Shown: piece after piece, positions 1-7,598 of the stretch
Layout of the letters: each line of letters starts with the position of its first letter
Position numbering within the stretch: the first letter of the stretch is position 1
Source: Clostridiales bacterium
GTDB lineage: Bacteria > Bacillota > Clostridia > Oscillospirales > Acutalibacteraceae
Reading direction: 5' to 3'
DNA: 16,501 nucleotides
Assembly (NCBI GenBank): GCA_019417145.1
Contig: DXVY01000017.1
Span: 1 to 16,501 of the forward strand
Position numbers and translations under genes: made by a program
The notes under the pieces: model-generated
What the model saw: the letters and a program-made list of their open reading frames with translations, nothing else
Database searches by the model: none
Told to the model about the DNA's origin: nothing

Positions 1-2
1 TC

Positions 3-791
3 ATAGACCGCAAGACTTTTGAGTTGGTACAAAAGCATTTTGCAGGAAGAAAGCGCCCGGACAAGCAGGGCGAAATAGACAAGTATGCTGGATACCTTTT
101 CTGTGGGGAATGCGGAAGCCGTTTGTATCTGCACCGAGGGAAAACCATCAAACCGGAAAACAACAATTTCCAATGCGGAGGTTTCCAAAGGAGAACCAGC
201 GACTGTACCGCACACTATATCCGAGAGAATGTGCTTGACCAAATCATCCTGCACAATTTGAAAACGGTAACCGCCTTTGCAAGAGAACATCCAGAAGGAT
301 TTTATGCGATGGCAACACAGAACGGCGAAGCAGAAGCAAAAAAATTCTACAAAACCGCCGAGCGTGAAAAGGTGCAGATCGAAAAGCGTATCAAAGAGTT
401 GGACAACATCATTCGGTGCCTATATGAGGACAGGGTATGCGGTCGGCTGACACCGGAGCGTTACGATGTGATGGCAAACGGTTTTGAGCAGGAACAAGCG
501 GAACTGCAGCAGGAATTGACATCCATTACTGAGCGCATCAATAAACTGGATATGCGGGAAAAGTGCATTCAGGAATTTATGGACAAAGCAAAGGAATACT
601 TGGAGATGCCAAATCTGACACCTGAACTGCTGCGAGTGTTCATCCGCAGGATTGAGGTATACGAGAAGCCGGAAAAGTATTCCCGAACAGCAGGAAGCCC
701 AATTATCATCCACTATGCATTCCAGCTGCCGGAGCAGAATGGAATGCCCGCCATCGAAGTCCTCGCACGCCCTACAACTAAAACCGCCTGA
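3..791 (+). CDS. Large serine site-specific recombinase, C-terminal part (5' end outside window)
   Basis: This is the last 262 residues of a large serine recombinase of the kind carried by integrative and conjugative elements of Clostridia. The frame is open from base 3, so the catalytic serine domain lies to the left of the window; the TTG at 24 is an internal codon, not the start. Residues 30-75 form a recombinase zinc-ribbon, with CxxC at residues 34-37 and further Cys residues in the stretches FQCGG and SDC. A charged, helical, coiled-coil-like stretch follows. The last ~60 residues (LLRVFIRRIEVYEKPEKYSR) match the DUF4368-type tail of these recombinases. These proteins cut and rejoin attP and attB through a covalent serine intermediate to integrate or excise an element. 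The gene is visibly less GC-rich than the genes to its right, consistent with transfer. Family assignment is firm; which element it belongs to cannot be seen. Confidence 0.9.
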   Translation: MDRKTFELVQKHFAGRKRPDKQGEIDKYAGYLFCGECGSRLYLHRGKTIKPENNNFQCGGFQRRTSDCTAHYIRENVLDQIILHNLKTVTAFAREHPEGFYAMATQNGEAEAKKFYKTAEREKVQIEKRIKELDNIIRCLYEDRVCGRLTPERYDVMANGFEQEQAELQQELTSITERINKLDMREKCIQEFMDKAKEYLEMPNLTPELLRVFIRRIEVYEKPEKYSRTAGSPIIIHYAFQLPEQNGMPAIEVLARPTTKTA

Positions 792-797
792 AAAGCA

Positions 798-828
798 GTA
801 CCCGAAAGGTAAAATGCCTTTCGGGTAC
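798..828. repeat. Perfect 12-bp inverted repeat behind the recombinase gene
   Basis: GTACCCGAAAGG at 798-809 is the exact reverse complement of CCTTTCGGGTAC at 817-828, with a 7-base loop. It starts 6 bases after the recombinase stop codon. It is not followed by a run of T, so it is a poor intrinsic terminator. It may instead stabilise the 3' end of the mRNA or form part of the attachment region. Confidence 0.75.
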
Positions 829-856
829 ATATAGCCCTCAAATCTCCGCTAAGAAC

Positions 857-882
857 ATCTCGGAAATCAGCCGGGATTTTTT
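857..882 (+). terminator. Intrinsic terminator between the recombinase and the glycosylase gene
   Basis: ATCTCGG (857-863) pairs with CCGGGAT (871-877), with one T-G wobble and a 7-base loop, and the right arm runs into six T at 877-882. The T-run is on the plus strand, so it would stop transcription coming out of the recombinase region before it runs antisense into the glycosylase gene, whose stop codon lies at 881-883. Confidence 0.6.
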
Positions 883-1582
883 AAAGCTTTGAGACAAAGG
901 GGTTCTCCTTGATATAATAGCGGTAGGGGAGCAGGGCGTCCTCTCCGGCGTAATCCACCCCGATGCGGGTGGTCTGCACTACTTCAAAAGCGGACGGCGT
1001 GCTATCGGCCCCCACATGGATATAACTGTTAAAAACATCCAGCCCGCTTTCTTTTGGCGTCAGAGAGAGGGCGCGGCATAGCTTACCCGGTCCGTTGGAT
1101 AGCTGCGCCAGCGCCTTGGCGCCTTTTTTGTCGATCAGCTCCAATGGGGTACAGCCAAATCGCGCTTTACACATTTCCTCCAAGCCGGTCATCGGTTCCA
1201 CCGCGCGGATCAGAGCCGCCTGGGGTATATCCGGCCGGTTGCAGACCAGGTTGACGCAGGCATACATGCCGTAGATCAGATAAATATAGACGCCGCCGCC
1301 CGGTCCGTATAAAACCGCAGTGCGGGCGGTCCGGCGGCCGTTACAGGAATGGGCGGCCCGGTCGGTCACCCCCATGTAGGCTTCGGTTTCCACGATGCGC
1401 GCGGCCAGTTCCGGAGAACCCGGCCGTCGCAGCAGAAGAATTTTGCCAAGCAAATCTTTGGCCACATCGGTCGCCTCCCGCTGGTAAAACGCCATAGGTA
1501 ATTCCTGCATAGCGGGAAGCGGAGCGGCGCTGCTTCGGAGCATTTGATCCGCAAGCCGGAGGTAATCCTTTTTTGTTCTCAT
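881..1582 (-). CDS. 3-methyladenine DNA glycosylase (AAG/MPG family)
   Basis: The 233-residue product belongs to the AAG/MPG family (B. subtilis YxlJ, human AAG), which starts base excision repair by cutting the glycosidic bond of alkylated or deaminated purines such as 3-methyladenine and hypoxanthine. The family signature VETEAY is at residues 64-69; E67 corresponds to the human catalytic glutamate (E125) and Y69 to a base-stacking tyrosine. It is followed by the conserved AAHS (H78), a YLIYGMY stretch and the late SNGPGKLC motif. The start at 1582 was chosen because AGGTG (1591-1595, minus strand) sits about 8 bases upstream. The open frame continues much further upstream (to 2170), but that part is antisense to the sigma factor gene and has no family similarity. 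Residues 1-28 are a little longer than usual; M30 is a less likely alternative start. The gene is divergent from the sigma factor with 69 bp between the starts. Confidence 0.93.
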   Translation of the reverse strand: MRTKKDYLRLADQMLRSSAAPLPAMQELPMAFYQREATDVAKDLLGKILLLRRPGSPELAARIVETEAYMGVTDRAAHSCNGRRTARTAVLYGPGGGVYIYLIYGMYACVNLVCNRPDIPQAALIRAVEPMTGLEEMCKARFGCTPLELIDKKGAKALAQLSNGPGKLCRALSLTPKESGLDVFNSYIHVGADSTPSAFEVVQTTRIGVDYAGEDALLPYRYYIKENPFVSKL

Positions 1583-1651
1583 ACATGTATCACCTGTTTT
1601 GAAAAATAGGGGTGCGCTCGGTCGTTTTATATATAGAAGGGGGTGGGCGGT

Positions 1652-2146
1652 ATGTCGGGGACTTTGTGGAACGATCAGGCGGAACGGGATATGCGGGAAA
1701 TGCTTGCCCGGCATTCCGCTCCTATTATCCGGCTGGCCTTCGGATATGTCAAGAACCTTTCGGATGCCGAGGATATAGCCCAAGAGGTATTTTTGGCCTA
1801 TCTGCGAAAAAGGCCGCTGTTTGCAGACCAAAAGAGGGAAAGGGCCTGGTTCATGCGGGTCACGGCCAATAAATGCAAAGATTTTCTCAAATCGTATGGG
1901 AGGACCCATACGCTGCCCCTTACAGAGGAGCTGCCCTTTATGCCGCCTGAGGAAAGCGAGGTTATACGGGCGGTGCTGGAGCTGGATGAGAAGTACCGCA
2001 TACCCATTTGGCTTTTTTACTTTTATGGCTGTTCCCTGAAAGAAATCGGAAGATGCATGCGGGTTAAGCCGGCCACGGTCGGTACCTGGCTGGACAGAGG
2101 CCGCAAACTGCTGCGGGATAAGTTGGGAGATGATTTTGATGCTTGA
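1652..2146 (+). CDS. ECF-type RNA polymerase sigma factor
   Basis: This 164-residue protein has the two-domain plan of an extracytoplasmic-function sigma-70 factor. Residues ~10-80 form region 2, with the typical LAFGYVKNLSDAEDIAQEVF stretch and the WFMRVTANKCKDFLKS segment that contacts the -10 element. Residues ~105-158 form region 4, with the helix-turn-helix CSLKEIGRCMRVKPATVGTW that reads the -35 element. It would direct RNA polymerase to a small stress or envelope regulon. The ATG at 1652 is preferred over the GTG at 1643 because AAGGGGG (1637-1643) then lies 8 bases upstream; the GTG overlaps that site. The next gene overlaps its 3' end by 8 bases, the usual sigma/anti-sigma arrangement. 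Its target promoters cannot be read from this window. Confidence 0.92.
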   Translation: MSGTLWNDQAERDMREMLARHSAPIIRLAFGYVKNLSDAEDIAQEVFLAYLRKRPLFADQKRERAWFMRVTANKCKDFLKSYGRTHTLPLTEELPFMPPEESEVIRAVLELDEKYRIPIWLFYFYGCSLKEIGRCMRVKPATVGTWLDRGRKLLRDKLGDDFDA

Positions 2147-3137
2147 TGCTAGATTGCGGACGGCTTTCACTTATATTCAACCGTCGCCGGATTTTGAAGA
2201 CCGTACCCTGGCGCGGCTGCGAAAGTCCGGCAGGGGCAAAGGCCATATGATCAGAAATGTGCTGATTTCCGGCGGCATTACGGCCGCGGCGTGCTTGGCG
2301 GTTGTCTGCACGCTCATCTTTGTCCCTTGGCACGGCTTGTGGGCCGGAGGTCCGGCTCATACGGCAACCTCTGCTGTGACGACCTCTGGGGTGACGACCT
2401 CTGCCTTGTTACAGCACGACGGGAACTGCGTTTACTATGAAGAGTTGGGGCTGCCGCCGGATGATGCACTGGATTTTTCCGGTGAGACCTTCGGCGCGGA
2501 GACCTACAGCGTGGTATGCAAAATGGCGCCGGATCATACAAGGTCGCTGGGTGAATCCTCCCTGGTCGTCACGGGTACGATTGAGGGGGTCCGGTGCAAG
2601 CATTATTATTATGACGAGGCGGCCGCGTTGCAGAGCGAGCCGGAACAGCGGTTACAATATCAGGTCGATACCATCGTCTACGACATCCGGGTGGAAAAAA
2701 TCTTTGGCGCCCGGGAGGAGGCGGCCCATATCCAGACAGGGGATGTAATTGTAACAGAAAATCAGTTGATTGGCATGGTTGATGCGGCTATGGCACAAGC
2801 CAACCAGCGTATGCAGCAGGGGCATCAATATATTATCATGATCGCAAAGGGAGACGACCATCTGATCAGCGACAAGGGCATCGTGACCAAAGAAAGCCCG
2901 TACTATGTCGCCGGAGACCTGGAGGCCTGGCCCTTGATCGAGCTGACCCCGAGCGGCGACTGTTTGTTTAACGCCTTGGGGTGGGGAGAGCTCCTGACCG
3001 CAGACGCCGTACCGGTGGTTATGCCGGAAAGCGTGGAACGATTGCCGGAAGAAGGGATGTACCTGCGCACGGGGGACGCCTTTGCGGCGGATTTGCAGCG
3101 GCTGGTGGATGAGAAGCTGCTTTTGCTGGGAGAGTAA
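2139..3137 (+). CDS. Single-pass membrane protein, putative anti-sigma factor/sensor
   Basis: The 332-residue product has a short basic cytoplasmic segment (residues 1-36), one hydrophobic helix at about 40-63 (VLISGGITAAACLAVVCTLI) and an outside part of about 265 residues. Translational overlap with the ECF sigma gene (ATG at 2139, sigma stop at 2144-2146) and this topology suggest that it holds or releases the sigma factor in response to something outside the membrane. No zinc-finger (HxxxCxxC) anti-sigma motif is visible and the cytoplasmic part is short for a classical anti-sigma domain. The outer part contains a GDVIVTENQ stretch and a GHQYIIMIAKG stretch, a pattern I associate with secreted clostridial proteins of unknown function. 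The ATG at 2139 is chosen because GGGAG (2125-2129) lies 9 bases before it; the ATG at 2130 directly abuts that site. The role is inferred from context. Confidence 0.7.
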   Translation: MLDARLRTAFTYIQPSPDFEDRTLARLRKSGRGKGHMIRNVLISGGITAAACLAVVCTLIFVPWHGLWAGGPAHTATSAVTTSGVTTSALLQHDGNCVYYEELGLPPDDALDFSGETFGAETYSVVCKMAPDHTRSLGESSLVVTGTIEGVRCKHYYYDEAAALQSEPEQRLQYQVDTIVYDIRVEKIFGAREEAAHIQTGDVIVTENQLIGMVDAAMAQANQRMQQGHQYIIMIAKGDDHLISDKGIVTKESPYYVAGDLEAWPLIELTPSGDCLFNALGWGELLTADAVPVVMPESVERLPEEGMYLRTGDAFAADLQRLVDEKLLLLGE

Positions 3138-3162
3138 CCGACGGAAATGTGTTAATCCTCGG

Positions 3163-3191
3163 TTGTATTTTTCCCCCATCCGTTTTATAAT
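3163..3191 (+). promoter_or_regulatory. Vegetative (sigma-A type) promoter of leuB
   Basis: A -35 box TTGTAT (3163-3168) is separated by 17 bases from a perfect -10 box TATAAT (3186-3191). It lies about 50 bases before the leuB start and only 25 bases after the preceding stop codon, which indicates that leuB is transcribed on its own. No leader peptide or T-box-like structure fits in the ~40-base leader. Confidence 0.75.
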
Positions 3192-3239
3192 GGTAATGCT
3201 GTTTTGATGACTGCCAGTTTACTAATGGGGATGATTCGT

Positions 3240-4316
3240 ATGAAAAGCTACAAGATCACACTTTTAAAGGGAGACGGCATCGGCCCGGAGATCGTCGAGC
3301 AGGCCGTTAAGGCCTTGGACGTAATCAGCCGAAAGCATGAATTTCATATAGATTATACGGAGGCCCTACTGGGCGGCGTGGCCATCGACGCCACCGGCGT
3401 GCCGCTGCCTGAGGAAACCGTGGCGGCCTGTAAGGCGGCCGACGCGGTGCTATTGGGTGCCGTGGGGGGCTATAAGTGGGATACACTTCCCGGTAACCTG
3501 CGCCCGGAGGCCGGGCTTCTGGGTATCCGCGCCGCCCTGGGGCTTTACGCCAACCTGCGTCCCGCAGTGATTTTCGGCCCCCTCCGGTCGGCTTCGCCCA
3601 TCAAGGACGAGATTATCGGAGACGCTTTGGATATCATGGTGGTCAGAGAGCTGACCGGCGGTATCTATTTCGGCGAGCGAGGCCGCAAGGAGGTTAACGG
3701 CCAGCCGGCGGCGTATGATACGGAAATGTATACCGTGCCCGAAATCGAGCGCATTGCGCGGGTGGCCTTCCAGGTGGCCCGCAAGAGAAATAACAAGGTT
3801 ACAAATGTGGACAAGGCCAATGTGCTGGAATCCTCCCGCCTGTGGCGGGAAACCGTACTCCGGGTTGCGCAGGAGTATCCCGACGTGGAGCTCAACCATT
3901 TATATGTGGACAATGCCGCCATGCAGTTGGTGCGCAATCCCCGCCAGTTCGACGTTATTGTGACCTCCAATATCTTCGGGGATATCCTATCGGACGAGGC
4001 GTCTCAGATTGCCGGCTCCATCGGCATGCTGGCCTCGGCCTCCCTATCCGACGGAACGTTGGGGCTGTATGAGCCAATCCATGGCTCCGCCCCCGATATA
4101 GCCGGCAAGGGGATTGCCAATCCTCTGGCCACCATCCTCTCGGCCGGCATGTTGCTTCGTTATTCCTTTGGCATGGAGCAGGCCGCCGACCAGATTGACG
4201 CCGCCGTGGCCCGTGTTCTGGAGACCGCGCGCACCCCGGATATCTGGGAGGAGGGGACCAAGAAGGTTTCCACTGCCGAGATGGGGGATTTGGTTTGTGA
4301 GATTTTAGAGAAATAA
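3240..4316 (+). CDS. leuB: 3-isopropylmalate dehydrogenase
   Basis: LeuB oxidatively decarboxylates 3-isopropylmalate to 2-oxoisocaproate with NAD+, the third step of leucine synthesis, in the cytoplasm. The 358-residue product has normal family length. It begins with the nucleotide-fold stretch [12 protein letters not shown], contains the LeuB-specific loop [18 protein letters not shown] (which tells it from isocitrate and tartrate dehydrogenases), [11 protein letters not shown], and the C-terminal stretch [15 protein letters not shown] and [18 protein letters not shown]. The ATG at 3240 is preceded by GGGGA (3227-3231); a TTG at 3204 in the same frame would add 12 unrelated residues. No leuA, leuC or leuD gene is next to it, unlike the usual leu operon. 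Confidence 0.96.
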   Translation: MKSYKITLLKGDGIGPEIVEQAVKALDVISRKHEFHIDYTEALLGGVAIDATGVPLPEETVAACKAADAVLLGAVGGYKWDTLPGNLRPEAGLLGIRAALGLYANLRPAVIFGPLRSASPIKDEIIGDALDIMVVRELTGGIYFGERGRKEVNGQPAAYDTEMYTVPEIERIARVAFQVARKRNNKVTNVDKANVLESSRLWRETVLRVAQEYPDVELNHLYVDNAAMQLVRNPRQFDVIVTSNIFGDILSDEASQIAGSIGMLASASLSDGTLGLYEPIHGSAPDIAGKGIANPLATILSAGMLLRYSFGMEQAADQIDAAVARVLETARTPDIWEEGTKKVSTAEMGDLVCEILEK

Positions 4317-4459
4317 TGGGACGGCAGGGGGAAGAAAGGGTTGGCGAGCCGGGCTAATGACTGCGTCGATTTCGGTGGGCTGGCTTGCCGGAGATTTTCC
4401 TTCCTCTCATACGGCCGCGGGCCAACACATAAGCGCGATGAAAAAGGAGCGGTATTGCA

Positions 4460-5539
4460 ATGATAAAATATATGCGGCGATTTGCCGCCGTGGTCCTGGC
4501 TGCAGGATTGCTTCTCACGGCCGCCGGCTGTGGGGAAGACAAGCCCGACCAAAGTAGCCAGACCGCCGAAACGGTCACATCGGCCCCTGTGGCCACCAGC
4601 CAACCGCCGGCTCACGAAGGCACCCTTAATCCTCTGACCGGTACCTATGATTTGGACGCGGCCGCCGCTGGCAAGCGTCCGGTGGCAGTAATGGTCAATA
4701 ATATCGAAGCGGCATGGGAGGTACAGACTGGACTGGCAAAGGCCGATATCGTATACGAGACCTATGTGGAAGGGGGAATCACCCGACTGATGGCCGTTTA
4801 CAAGGATGCGGCCAACATGCCTGAGGTGGGCAGCATCCGCTCGGCTCGCTATTCCTACGCCGATTTGGCCGCGGGCCACGACGCCATTTACGTCCACGCC
4901 GGCATGGATACCGAGTATTGCAGAGCGCGTATGCGCAGCCTGGACATGGATGCGGTGGATCTTCTGTCGGATATGAGCGCCGCAGGCTATCGGGTGAAAA
5001 ACGGCAAGGCCTTGGAGCACACCCTTTATACCAGCGGCGAGAAGCTGGCGAAAAACTGGAAGAAGGGACAGCGACTGGAGCTCAGCGGAGAGGAGAAGCC
5101 CTGGCTTTCCTTCCGGGATCCGGAGGAATCGGCCGTCCCGTCGGGCGGTATCTGCCAGAGCCTAAAGGTTCCCTTTTCCTCCGACTATTCCGCCGGCTTT
5201 ACCTACGATGCGGAGAAAAAGCTCTACTTAAAGTCTCAAAGCGGAAATCCGTCGGTGGATTATAAGACCGATGCCCGGGTCAAGGTCAAAAATATTTTGG
5301 TGTTGTATGCGCAAGTCACCGATTTTGACGACGGCTATCATGTCAAGACCGATCTGAGCGGCGGTACGGGGCTTTACGTTTCCGAAGGCGGCTTCGCCGA
5401 AATCACCTGGTCCAAGGGCGACGGCAAGGCTCCTTTGTCCATAAAGGCGGCCGACGGCAGCCAGATGCCGGTCAATGCCGGTAACACATGGGTGTGCCTG
5501 GTAAATGAGAAACAGAAGGACAAGGTGTCCGTTTCGTAA
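4460..5539 (+). CDS. DUF3048 (YerB-like) lipoprotein
   Basis: This 359-residue protein is a predicted surface lipoprotein. Residues 1-23 are a basic-hydrophobic signal sequence ending at LLTAAGC, so Cys24 is the likely lipidated residue, although the -3 position is Ala rather than the usual Leu. A Ser/Thr/Gln-rich linker runs to about residue 52. Residues ~70-195 match the DUF3048 N-terminal domain (RPVAVMVNN, ADIVYETYVEGGITRLMAVY, EVGSIRSAR, YVHAGMD). Residues ~215-355 match the DUF3048 C-terminal domain, ending in the typical NAGNTWVCLV. B. subtilis YerB is the named relative; its biochemical function is not established. The start is set by AAGGAG (4444-4449), 10 bases before the ATG. The 143 bases between leuB and this gene show no terminator, so read-through from leuB is possible. 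A strong terminator follows. Confidence 0.9.
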   Translation: MIKYMRRFAAVVLAAGLLLTAAGCGEDKPDQSSQTAETVTSAPVATSQPPAHEGTLNPLTGTYDLDAAAAGKRPVAVMVNNIEAAWEVQTGLAKADIVYETYVEGGITRLMAVYKDAANMPEVGSIRSARYSYADLAAGHDAIYVHAGMDTEYCRARMRSLDMDAVDLLSDMSAAGYRVKNGKALEHTLYTSGEKLAKNWKKGQRLELSGEEKPWLSFRDPEESAVPSGGICQSLKVPFSSDYSAGFTYDAEKKLYLKSQSGNPSVDYKTDARVKVKNILVLYAQVTDFDDGYHVKTDLSGGTGLYVSEGGFAEITWSKGDGKAPLSIKAADGSQMPVNAGNTWVCLVNEKQKDKVSVS

Positions 5540-5542
5540 AGG

Positions 5543-5568
5543 AAAAGGCGGCTGCGGCCGCCTTTTTT
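5543..5568 (+). terminator. Intrinsic terminator after the DUF3048 gene
   Basis: GGCGGC (5547-5552) pairs with GCCGCC (5557-5562) around a TGCG loop, with A-T extension on both sides and six T at 5563-5568. It starts only a few bases after the stop codon at 5537-5539. Confidence 0.9.
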
Positions 5569-5643
5569 GCTTTTGAGGGACATGGGCCGGCAGCACGGCC
5601 TTGGGGCGGGACAGATTGAAATCAAATCGTAACTTTTGTTTTA

Positions 5644-5671
5644 TTGACAGGTGTGCTATACTATATATAAT
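5644..5671 (+). promoter_or_regulatory. Perfect-consensus promoter of the PASTA pseudokinase gene
   Basis: TTGACA (5644-5649), a 16-base spacer and TATAAT (5666-5671) match the vegetative consensus at all 12 positions. An overlapping extended -10, TGCTATACT (5654-5662), could serve as a second start point, but it lacks a good -35. The leader to the ATG at 5731 is roughly 50 bases. Confidence 0.85.
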
Positions 5672-5730
5672 TATGGATGCGATAAGAGCCTATATCGATA
5701 AGCAAGCTAAGGGAAAGGATGTTGCCTGTC

Positions 5731-7527
5731 ATGCAAAATACCGACCGGCTCTGTATGGGCTGTATGAACGACAATGGCGGCGAGCAAATCTGCCCGATCT
5801 GCGGCTATGATGAGCAAAGCCCCCATCCCGACACCGCCTTGGCCCCCCGTTCCTGGATGGGAGAGGGCCGCTACCTGGTGGGAAAGGTGCTGGAGCAGAA
5901 CGGCGAGGGCATCACCTATCTGGGTTGGGACAACGACAGCGATACCATCGTCTGGATACGGGAATATTTTCCCACCGGCCTGTGCGGTCGCCTGCCTGAC
6001 GGCGGCGTGCAGGCGCTGGAGGGATCGGAATTTGCCTTCCAGGAGGGTAAGCTGGCCTTTATGGAGCTGTCCCGCTCCTTGGCCCGGCTGCGGGAGCTTC
6101 CCGCCCTGTTGCCGGTGGTGGACATGTTCGAGGCCGGTGGCACTGCCTATTCGGTCAACCAGGCCGTATCCGGTATCACGCTGCGGGAGTTTCTCCTGCG
6201 CAACGGCGGCACCCTGAAATGGGAGCAGGCAAGGCCTTTATTCCTGCCCCTGCTTTCCGCTCTCAAGACCCTCCATGGCGCGGGCATTGTACATAGGGGC
6301 ATTTCTCCTGATACCCTGCTGGTGGGACGGGATGGCAGGATCCGGCTCAAGGATTTTCTGATCCCCGCTGCCCGTACCGCACGCAGTGATTTGACAGCCC
6401 AGCTTTATCCCGGTTTTGCCGCCATCGAGCAGTACGGCTTTGACGGGCAGCCCGGTCCCTGGACCGACGTCTACGGCTTTGCCGCCACCCTTTTTCGGGT
6501 GCTGGTGGGCAATCCTCCTCCGGAGGCTACCGAAAGAGTGACGGATGATCACATGACCGTCCCCTCTAAAATAGCGCAGGCCCTGCCGCCCTATGTGCTG
6601 TCTGCCCTGGCAAACGCCCTACAGATCTTGCCCGAGGATCGGACCCAGTCCATGGATGAGCTGCGGGAGGATTTGGTGCCCGCTGCGGATGCTGCGCGGG
6701 ATGGGGGACAAAGGAAGAAATCCGGCGGCACCAAGCGCTACGGCGTCATTGCCGCCTTGGCCACCGCCGGCGTAATTGTTGTAGCCTTGGCGGTTCTGGC
6801 ACTCACCGTCTTCAAAGACGATCTATTTCCTGGCAACACTACCAGCGGCGGTATGGGGCTGCCTTCCATGAGTTCCAACGTTGCCGCGCCCGGGGACGAA
6901 TCCTCCGAAAGGCTCTACACCATACCCAACGTGGTGGGGCAGACCTATGCCCAGCTCACCGGCAACGTAGAGTATCAGGATATTTTTGAATTTGAGATCA
7001 TCTCCGAAAGCTATAACGACTCTCAGCCTCGGGGCGCCGTTTATGAGCAAAGCCCCGCTGAGGGGACTACGGTCAGCAAGGGCGCAAAGATTCAGGTGCG
7101 CATCAGCCTGGGACCCGCTTCGGTAGCGCTGCCCCAAATTGTGGGCATGACCCGGGAGGCCGCCTACATCGAGCTTTTGGAAATGGGTTTTATGCCCGGC
7201 GCCATTCAATTCTATGAGAAATATGACGCGGAAAAGCCCGCCAACACGGTGATTGAAGTCGATCCAGCGCCCGGCACCATGGTCAATCCGGAATCTGGCG
7301 TGCGGGTATTTGTCAATTCCTTCACCGAAACCTCTTCTGTGCCCCAGTCCAGCTCCTCCGCGCCGCCGGTGGTGACCGAACCTCCGGTGACCACATCCCA
7401 GGCCAGGCCCTCCAGCCAGACCCCCTCTTCCTCCGAACCGGAGGAATCCAGTCAACCGAATACCACTTCTGAACCGGACACCACCTCTTCCGGTCCGTCC
7501 AGCGAGCCGGAAGATAACCGGCGATAA
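5731..7527 (+). CDS. Membrane PASTA-domain protein with zinc ribbon and degenerate (pseudo)kinase domain
   Basis: The 598-residue product is built like the clostridial zinc-ribbon/Ser-Thr kinase/PASTA proteins. Two CxxC pairs (C8/C11 and C21/C24) form an N-terminal zinc ribbon. Residues ~45-320 follow the Hanks-kinase fold: the EYFPTGL stretch after the VAIK strand, a catalytic-loop region and the WTDVYGFAATLFRVLVG helix region. The key residues are changed: VAIK lysine is Arg77 (WIREYFP), HRD is H-R-G with Gly190, the metal-binding Asn is Thr195, DFG is D-F-L (208-210), and the Gly-rich loop reads EQNGEG. It is therefore probably catalytically dead. A membrane helix spans ~337-361, followed outside by two PASTA repeats (~397-462 and ~465-530), which in related kinases bind peptidoglycan fragments, and a Ser/Thr/Pro-rich tail (~531-598). 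The ATG at 5731 is preferred; the one at 5719 abuts the GGGAAAGG ribosome site. A role in cell-wall sensing or scaffolding is inferred. Confidence 0.9.
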   Translation: MQNTDRLCMGCMNDNGGEQICPICGYDEQSPHPDTALAPRSWMGEGRYLVGKVLEQNGEGITYLGWDNDSDTIVWIREYFPTGLCGRLPDGGVQALEGSEFAFQEGKLAFMELSRSLARLRELPALLPVVDMFEAGGTAYSVNQAVSGITLREFLLRNGGTLKWEQARPLFLPLLSALKTLHGAGIVHRGISPDTLLVGRDGRIRLKDFLIPAARTARSDLTAQLYPGFAAIEQYGFDGQPGPWTDVYGFAATLFRVLVGNPPPEATERVTDDHMTVPSKIAQALPPYVLSALANALQILPEDRTQSMDELREDLVPAADAARDGGQRKKSGGTKRYGVIAALATAGVIVVALAVLALTVFKDDLFPGNTTSGGMGLPSMSSNVAAPGDESSERLYTIPNVVGQTYAQLTGNVEYQDIFEFEIISESYNDSQPRGAVYEQSPAEGTTVSKGAKIQVRISLGPASVALPQIVGMTREAAYIELLEMGFMPGAIQFYEKYDAEKPANTVIEVDPAPGTMVNPESGVRVFVNSFTETSSVPQSSSSAPPVVTEPPVTTSQARPSSQTPSSSEPEESSQPNTTSEPDTTSSGPSSEPEDNRR

Positions 7528-7546
7528 ACGGGTTTTGCCTTAGGAT

Positions 7547-7582
7547 GGCCCGCTCCGCACACCATGGCGGGGCGGGCCTTTT
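7547..7582 (+). terminator. Intrinsic terminator after the pseudokinase gene
   Basis: GGCCCGCTCCGC (7547-7558) pairs with GCGGGGCGGGCC (7567-7578) over 12 bp with one G-T wobble and an 8-base loop, followed by TTTT (7579-7582). It separates the pseudokinase from the ppk1 control region. Confidence 0.88.
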
Positions 7583-7598
7583 AGAAAAGAGAAATTTG

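Larger units (their letters stand above)
1..835. mobile_element. Probable right edge of an integrative element
   Basis: The serine recombinase of an integrative element usually lies at one end, next to the attachment site. Here the recombinase ends at 791 and is followed by a 12-bp inverted repeat, a terminator, and then a chromosomal-looking DNA repair gene of higher GC content. I infer that the element boundary lies between about 792 and 880. No direct-repeat att core can be identified because the other end of the element is outside the window, so the right limit is approximate. Confidence 0.45.

Noticed and set aside
1583..2170. 196-residue N-terminal extension of the glycosylase frame on the minus strand
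   Set aside because: It runs antisense to the sigma factor gene, has no family similarity, and the ribosome site at 1591-1595 points to the start at 1582.
4160..5020. 286-residue open frame on the minus strand
   Set aside because: It lies antisense across the end of leuB and the start of the DUF3048 gene, both of which are clear families; its composition is that of a reverse-frame shadow.
5601..5810. 69-residue plus-strand open frame before the pseudokinase
   Set aside because: It covers the promoter and overlaps the zinc-ribbon codons in another frame; no ribosome site or similarity supports it.
6823..7455. 210-residue Gly/His-rich open frame on the minus strand
   Set aside because: It is antisense to the PASTA repeats and Ser/Thr tail; the composition follows from the complementary codons.
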